Source of the DNA: Streptomyces sp. R44
GTDB taxonomy: Bacteria; Actinomycetota; Actinomycetes; Streptomycetales; Streptomycetaceae
Length of the DNA stretch: 64,000 nucleotides
Reading direction: 5' to 3'
NCBI RefSeq assembly: GCF_041053105.1
Contig: NZ_CP163444.1
Location: 2,790,001 to 2,854,000 of the forward strand
The notes beneath the pieces were generated by a model. The model saw only the letters and a program-made list of their open reading frames with translations. It did not search any database and was not told where the DNA came from. Below, piece after piece: positions 60,068-64,000 of the stretch (position 1 is the stretch's first letter; every line of letters begins with the position of its first letter). The translations under genes were made by a program, and so were the position numbers.

Positions 60068-60125
60068 CCGCGCCTGGACCCGCACCGGATGTGCGCCGCC
60101 GCGGTCGGTGCGGGTCCAGGCGCGG
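60068..60125. repeat. Long perfect inverted repeat in the 433-bp intergenic gap
   Basis: 20-bp arms 60068-60087 and 60106-60125 (CCGCGCCTGGACCCGCACCG and complement) around an 18-base loop. It lies between repeat copies 2 and 3, about 140 bp from the nearest gene end. A terminator of the leftward gene at 60264 is possible but it lacks a T-tract. The sequence is non-coding. The rest of 59831-60263 holds no supported gene. Confidence 0.75.
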
Positions 60126-60158
60126 AACGCGGAGGCGCCGCTGAAGGGCGCCGTCCCG

Positions 60159-60199
60159 TGTGCCCACCCGTCCCGCCCCTGCGGGACGATTGCCCACAC
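60159..60199. repeat. Interspersed hairpin repeat, copy 3 (inverted)
   Basis: Reverse-oriented copy: GTGCCCACCCG-type start, core CGTCCCGC-CCCT-GCGGGACG, then ATTGCCCACAC, the complement of GTGTGGGCAAT. Slightly diverged from copies 1 and 2. Confidence 0.65.
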
Positions 60200-60263
60200 G
60201 GGGGGCGGGGGCGCCGCCCAGCACGGGCGCGGGCCCACCCGGGCCCGGTGCGGGCCCGGGCCC

Positions 60264-60965
60264 TTACCCGTTCAGCCAGACCCTGAGCGCGCCCAGTTCC
60301 CTGAAGCCCGCCGCGCGCGCCGCGGCCAGGTCCTCGCCCGATTCGTAGCCGACCACCGGGCGGTCCGAAGGCGCGGACGCGAGCACGCCCGCCCAGATCG
60401 CGGCCGGGTCCGCGCCCTCCCCCGTGAACAGGTTCGAGACGCCCGTGACGCGCGCGCTCGCGCTCAGTACCGCCCCGCCCAGGATCCGGCCGTCCTCCGT
60501 CCGGCCCGCGACGATCGTCGTCGCCGGGTCCGCCAGGAGTTCCGGGCGGAAGAGTGCCGCGTCCCCGGCGTCGTCCCCGCTCCAGGCCAGGGCCCAGGCC
60601 GCCAGTTCCGCGGGGGTGCGGACCGGACGCCAGTCGCCGGGAGCGGCAGGGGTCGGGAGGCCTGCCGGGCGGGCTATCCACTGCGCGTCGACGATGACCT
60701 GGAAGCCCTCCGGCTCCAGGTCCACGCGCGCGTAGCTGTCCTTGACCGACGCCCAGGCCGTGCGGTCGATACCGGCGAGGAAGTCCCCGGCCTCCGCGTC
60801 CTCCGTCAGCGTCACCGCGTCCGGGTAGTACAGCGGCGTGCGGGCGGCGCTCGTCCAGGCGCGGGGGCCGAACGTGCCGGTCAGGCCGTGGGCGCGGCAC
60901 ATGCTCTGGCACCACTCGGCGTTGTTGCGGACCGCGTCCCCGAGGACCTCGTCGTCATTGATCAC
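60264..60965 (-). CDS. Hypothetical protein, GNAT-like C-terminal half
   Basis: A 233-residue protein (INDDEVLGDAVRNNAEWCQSM). The first half (FGPRAWTSAARTPLYYPDAV, then FLAGIDRTAWASVKDSYARV) and second half (PELAAWALAWSGDDAGDA, RILGGAVLSASARVTGVSNL, PSDRPVVGYESGEDLAAAR, then AAGFRELGALRVWL) resemble an acetyltransferase-like fold that often lacks an obvious acetyl-CoA loop. Family identity is uncertain. The GTG at 60965 is chosen; an upstream in-frame GTG at about 60988 is possible. The end LRVWLNG is followed by the repeat-rich gap. Divergent from the aquaporin gene. Confidence 0.65.
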   Translation of the reverse strand: MINDDEVLGDAVRNNAEWCQSMCRAHGLTGTFGPRAWTSAARTPLYYPDAVTLTEDAEAGDFLAGIDRTAWASVKDSYARVDLEPEGFQVIVDAQWIARPAGLPTPAAPGDWRPVRTPAELAAWALAWSGDDAGDAALFRPELLADPATTIVAGRTEDGRILGGAVLSASARVTGVSNLFTGEGADPAAIWAGVLASAPSDRPVVGYESGEDLAAARAAGFRELGALRVWLNG

Positions 60966-61029
60966 GAAATCGGATCGTACGGGGGTCACACCCCTCCCCT
61001 CCCCCCTTTTTTCATTCCGAATCACGGAA

Positions 61030-61035
61030 TATCTT
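61030..61035 (+). promoter_or_regulatory. -10 hexamer for a probably leaderless aquaporin transcript
   Basis: TATCTT in an AT-rich stretch, seven bases before the ATG at 61043, with no ribosome-binding site between. Placement would start transcription at the start codon. Confidence 0.35.
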
Positions 61036-61042
61036 TTCCACC

Positions 61043-61765
61043 ATGAGAATGTCCCCGCCCGCGCTCCCCCGGCGCGCCGCCGCCGAGTTCATCGGCACCG
61101 CCTCCCTCGTCGCCGTCGTCGTCGGCTCCGGCATCCGCGCCGACTCCCTCAGCCAGGACATCGGCGTCCGGCTGCTCGCCAACGCCGCCGCCTCCGCCCT
61201 CGGCCTCGGCCTGCTCATCGCCCTCATCGGCCCGCTCTCCGGCGCCCACTTCAACCCCGTCGTGACCCTCTCCGAGTGGTGGTCCCGGCGGGACGAGACC
61301 AGGGGGCGGGAAGCCCTCGCCTACATCGGCGCCCAGCTCGCCGGGGCCGTCTCCGGCGCCCTGCTCGCCGAGGCCATGTTCGGGCGGACGCCCGGCTCCT
61401 GGGCCACCGAGCCCCGCTCGGCGCTCCATCTGCTGCTCGGGGAGGCCGTCGCCACCGCGGGCCTCGTCCTCGTCGTGCGGGGGCTGCGGCACATCTGCCG
61501 CCCCGGGCTCGCCCCGGTCGCCGTCGCGGGGTACATCGCGGCGGCGATCTGGTTCACCTCCTCCGGCTCCTTCGCCAACCCGGCCGCCACCGTCGGCCGT
61601 GCCTTCTCCGACTCCTTCACCGGCATCGCCCCCGCCTCCGTCCCCGCCTTCGCCGCCGCGCAACTGCTCGGCATGCTCCTCGGGATGGGCCTCGCGGGTG
61701 TGTTGTACGGAACAGGCCGGGCTTCCGGTGAACCGAACGCCGCCGACGCGCGTCGGACCGGGTGA
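61043..61765 (+). CDS. MIP/aquaporin family channel
   Basis: A 240-residue membrane channel with six helices. The two pore half-helix motifs are GAHFNPVVTL (NPV rather than NPA) and GSFANPAATVGR (NPA). The aromatic/arginine filter Arg follows the second motif as in other MIPs, with Val between Thr and Gly. An NPV first motif occurs in some atypical channels and may broaden selectivity, for example to metalloids or ammonia; that is inference. ATG start, no arsenic-resistance gene adjacent. It is followed 31 bp later by the SanA-like gene on the same strand. Confidence 0.9.
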   Translation: MRMSPPALPRRAAAEFIGTASLVAVVVGSGIRADSLSQDIGVRLLANAAASALGLGLLIALIGPLSGAHFNPVVTLSEWWSRRDETRGREALAYIGAQLAGAVSGALLAEAMFGRTPGSWATEPRSALHLLLGEAVATAGLVLVVRGLRHICRPGLAPVAVAGYIAAAIWFTSSGSFANPAATVGRAFSDSFTGIAPASVPAFAAAQLLGMLLGMGLAGVLYGTGRASGEPNAADARRTG

Positions 61766-61796
61766 CACCAGTTCCCCGCTCACCGGAGGTTTCCGC

Positions 61797-62513
61797 ATGC
61801 CGGCACGGCTCACCCGGTCGATCCCCCGCACCACCCGGGCCCGCCGCCGTACCGTCCAGGCCGTGATGTTGGGCGCCGTCCTCGCCCTCGCCCCGGCCAC
61901 CTGGATGCAGACCGCCGCCGCCGGGAAGATCCGTACCACCGCCGACGTGCCCGCCCGGGACGTCGCCGTCGTCTTCGGCGCCGGCCTCTGGAAGGGCCGC
62001 CCCACCCCGTACCTCGCGCACCGTCTCGACACCGCCGCCGAGCTGTACCGCACGGGCAGGGTCCGGGTCCTCCTCGTCACCGGCGACAACAGCCGGACCG
62101 CGTACGACGAGCCGAGCGCCATGCGCGCGTACCTCACCGCGCGCGGGGTGCCGGACGGCCGGATCGTCAGCGACTACGCGGGCTTCGACACCTGGGACTC
62201 CTGCGTCCGCGCCCGGAAGGTCTTCGGCGTCGACCGGGCCGTCCTCGTCACCCAGGACTTCCACATCAAGCGGGCCGTCGCGCTGTGCGACCGCGCCGGG
62301 GTCGACTCGTACGGGGTCGGCGTCCCCGAACCCCACGACCGCACCTGGTACTACGGCACCACCCGCGAGCTCTTCGCCGCCGGCAAGGCCGCCCTCGACG
62401 CCGGGCTCCGCCCCGACCCGCACTTCCTCGGACCGCGCGAGGAGGGCATCGCCAAGGCGCTGGCCTCACCCGACACCGCCCGCCCCGCGGAGGGCATGGC
62501 ACCGCGCCCGTAA
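61797..62513 (+). CDS. SanA/YdcF-like DUF218 membrane-anchored protein
   Basis: A 238-residue protein with one N-terminal membrane segment (TVQAVMLGAVLALAPATW) and an extracellular DUF218 domain. The domain includes VAVVFGAGLWKGRPTPYLAHRL, VLLVTGDNSRTAYDEPSAMR and LVTQDFHIKRAVALCDRAG, the SanA family pattern with acidic and His residues lining a pocket. SanA in enterobacteria affects envelope permeability and vancomycin tolerance; the biochemical activity is not settled. ATG with CGGAGG seven bases upstream. Co-directional with the aquaporin gene. Confidence 0.87.
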   Translation: MPARLTRSIPRTTRARRRTVQAVMLGAVLALAPATWMQTAAAGKIRTTADVPARDVAVVFGAGLWKGRPTPYLAHRLDTAAELYRTGRVRVLLVTGDNSRTAYDEPSAMRAYLTARGVPDGRIVSDYAGFDTWDSCVRARKVFGVDRAVLVTQDFHIKRAVALCDRAGVDSYGVGVPEPHDRTWYYGTTRELFAAGKAALDAGLRPDPHFLGPREEGIAKALASPDTARPAEGMAPRP

Positions 62514-62558
62514 TACGCCGCGCCGCCCCGCGTAACACGCCGGACGCATCCTGGCGGC

Positions 62559-64000
62559 ATGCCCGACGCCGCCACCGTGCCCACCCACTGCCCCTACTGC
62601 GCCCTGCAGTGCGGCATGTCGCTCCGCCCCACCGGCACCCCGGAGCTGCCCGCCGAGGTGGTCGAGCGGACCGACTTCCCCGTCAACCGGGGCGCCCTGT
62701 GCGGCAAGGGCCGCACCGCCCCCTCCGTACTCTCCTCCCGGGTCAGGCTCACCGAGCCCCTGGTCCGACGCCCTGACACGGGGGCCCTGGAGCCCGCGTC
62801 CTGGGAGGAGGCACTCGCCGCCGTCGCCGACGGGCTGCGCCGGACCCGCGCCGACCACGGTCCCGATGCCGTGGGGGTCTTCGGCGGCGGCGGCCTCACC
62901 AACGAGAAGGCGTACACGCTCGGCAAGTTCGCCCGGCTCGTCCTCGCCACCTCGCAGATCGACTACAACGGACGCTTCTGCATGTCCTCCGCCGCGGCCG
63001 CGCACCAGCGGGCGTTCGGGCTCGACCGAGGGCTCCCCTTCCCCCTGGAGGACATCCCGAGGACCGGCTGCGTCATCCTCGTCGGCTCCAACCTCGCCGA
63101 GACCATGCCGCCCGCCCTGCGCTACCTCACGGAGCTGAAGGAGAACGGCGGGAAGCTGATCGTCGTCGACCCGCGCCGCACCCGCACCGCCGAGCAGGCC
63201 GATCTGCACCTCGCACCCCGCCCCGGGACGGATCTCGCGCTCGCCCTCGGCCTGCTGCACCTGGTGGTCGCCGAGGGGCGGGTGGACGAGGAGTTCGTCG
63301 CCGAGCGCACCGACGGCTGGGAGGCCGCCCGCGCCGGGGCCATGTCCCACTGGCCCGAGCAGGTCGAGCGGATCACGGGCATCCCCGTGCCGCAGCTCCG
63401 CGAGACCGTCGCGATGTTCTGCGACGCCGACAGCGGCATGGTCCTGACCGCCCGCGGACCCGAACAGCAGTCCAAGGGCACCGACACCGTCGGCGCCTGG
63501 ATCAACCTCTGCCTCGCCACCGGGCGGGCCGGCCGGCCGCTCAGCGGCTACGGCTGCCTCACCGGCCAGGGCAACGGCCAGGGCGGCCGCGAGCACGGCC
63601 AGAAGGCCGACCAGCTGCCCGGCTACCGCAAGCTCGACGACCCGGCCGCCCGCGCGCACGTCGCCGGGGTGTGGGGCGTCGCGCCGGAGTCGCTGCCGGG
63701 ACCCGGGCGGAGTGCGTACGAACTCCTCGACGCGCTCGGCGGCGAGGTGAAGGCGCTGCTCCTCATGGGCTCCAACCCGGTGGTCTCCGCGCCGCGCGCC
63801 GCGCACGTCGAGGGACGCCTCCGGTCGCTCGACTTCCTCGCCGTCGCCGACGTGGTGCTCTCCGAGACCGCCGAACTCGCCGACGTCGTCCTGCCCGTGA
63901 CCCAGTGGGCGGAGGAGACGGGGACGATGACCAACCTGGAGGGCCGGGTGCTGCTCCGCCGACGCGCCCTCACCGCGCCCGACGGCGTCCGCAGCGACCT
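62559..64000 (+). CDS. Assimilatory nitrate reductase-like molybdopterin oxidoreductase, C-terminus cut by window edge
   Basis: The first 480 residues of a molybdenum bis-MGD enzyme. The N-terminal [4Fe-4S] ligands are C11, C14, C18 and C48 (CPYCALQCGM, then GALCGKG). The family segments FGGGGLTNEKAYTLGKFARL, YNGRFCMSSAAAAHQRAFG (which provides the Cys coordinating Mo) and TGQGNGQGGREHGQKADQLP follow. These features match NasA/NarB assimilatory nitrate reductases, which take electrons from ferredoxin or NADH. A nirBD or nasB partner may lie beyond the right edge. ATG start after a 45-bp gap. I looked for a GlnR site and did not find a convincing one. Confidence 0.9.
   Translation, partial: MPDAATVPTHCPYCALQCGMSLRPTGTPELPAEVVERTDFPVNRGALCGKGRTAPSVLSSRVRLTEPLVRRPDTGALEPASWEEALAAVADGLRRTRADHGPDAVGVFGGGGLTNEKAYTLGKFARLVLATSQIDYNGRFCMSSAAAAHQRAFGLDRGLPFPLEDIPRTGCVILVGSNLAETMPPALRYLTELKENGGKLIVVDPRRTRTAEQADLHLAPRPGTDLALALGLLHLVVAEGRVDEEFVAERTDGWEAARAGAMSHWPEQVERITGIPVPQLRETVAMFCDADSGMVLTARGPEQQSKGTDTVGAWINLCLATGRAGRPLSGYGCLTGQGNGQGGREHGQKADQLPGYRKLDDPAARAHVAGVWGVAPESLPGPGRSAYELLDALGGEVKALLLMGSNPVVSAPRAAHVEGRLRSLDFLAVADVVLSETAELADVVLPVTQWAEETGTMTNLEGRVLLRRRALTAPDGVRSD

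Noticed and set aside
62514..62558. GlnR site upstream of nitrate reductase
   Set aside because: GTAAC occurs at 62532-62536 but without a matching GAAAC-like half at the right distance.

Overview
The window looks like a stretch of a Streptomyces chromosome. GC content and GC3 are very high, GTG and TTG starts are common, stop/start overlaps of the ATGA/GTGA type are frequent, and several proteins (MatB, HrdA-like sigma factor, DnaG, OhrR/Ohr) have recognisable streptomycete relatives. The spacing matB ... hrdA ... dnaG ... nitrate reductase recalls the arrangement I remember from Streptomyces coelicolor (from memory, not searched), so I read this as a conserved core region carrying accessory insertions.

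Layout. 1-8824: a sensor histidine kinase cut by the left edge, a small membrane protein, malonyl-CoA synthetase (matB), a 1232-residue secreted subtilase and a GNAT-MFS pair. 8898-16497: a compact, probably specialised-metabolism cluster. A leftward pair (wax-ester-synthase-like acyltransferase, P450) faces a rightward, tightly coupled run (P450, Nudix hydrolase, class II terpene-cyclase-like protein with a DVDDTA motif, acyl carrier protein, FabF-like ketosynthase). The two arms share a very short promoter region with a 16-bp dyad. 16532-17554: an OhrR/Ohr peroxide-defence pair around a palindrome. 17812-19866: a Tat-exported phosphocholine-type phospholipase C.

19935-33791: the most unusual locus, a leftward pst-type ABC transporter operon. 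PstC, PstA and a membrane-tethered PstS come first. They are followed by two more substrate-binding-like proteins, a WxL-like Ig-repeat surface protein, a DUF916-like (WxL-interacting) protein fused in frame to an LAXTG-anchored protein, and a sortase fold without catalytic Cys and His. PstB is last. A PHO-box-like array lies upstream. Together with the adjacent phospholipase C this suggests a cell-surface phosphate-scavenging assembly.

34013-46870: an ECF sigma factor with its membrane partner, small unknown proteins, a lipoprotein, a 2884-residue Rhs/YD-repeat protein with an unrecognised C-terminal domain, an MmpS-like protein and an unknown protein. 47152-47542: a CAT-anticodon tRNA and two tRNA-Asn genes. 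47679-64000: mostly conserved chromosome with a YtxH-like protein, FGGY kinase, heterodimeric ABC exporter, HrdA-like sigma factor, DnaG primase, FAD-dependent reductase, dGTPase, CbiX-like chelatase, an unknown GNAT-like protein, an aquaporin, a SanA-like protein and an assimilatory nitrate reductase cut by the right edge. The 433-bp gap at 59831-60263 carries interspersed repeats and a 20-bp-stem hairpin.
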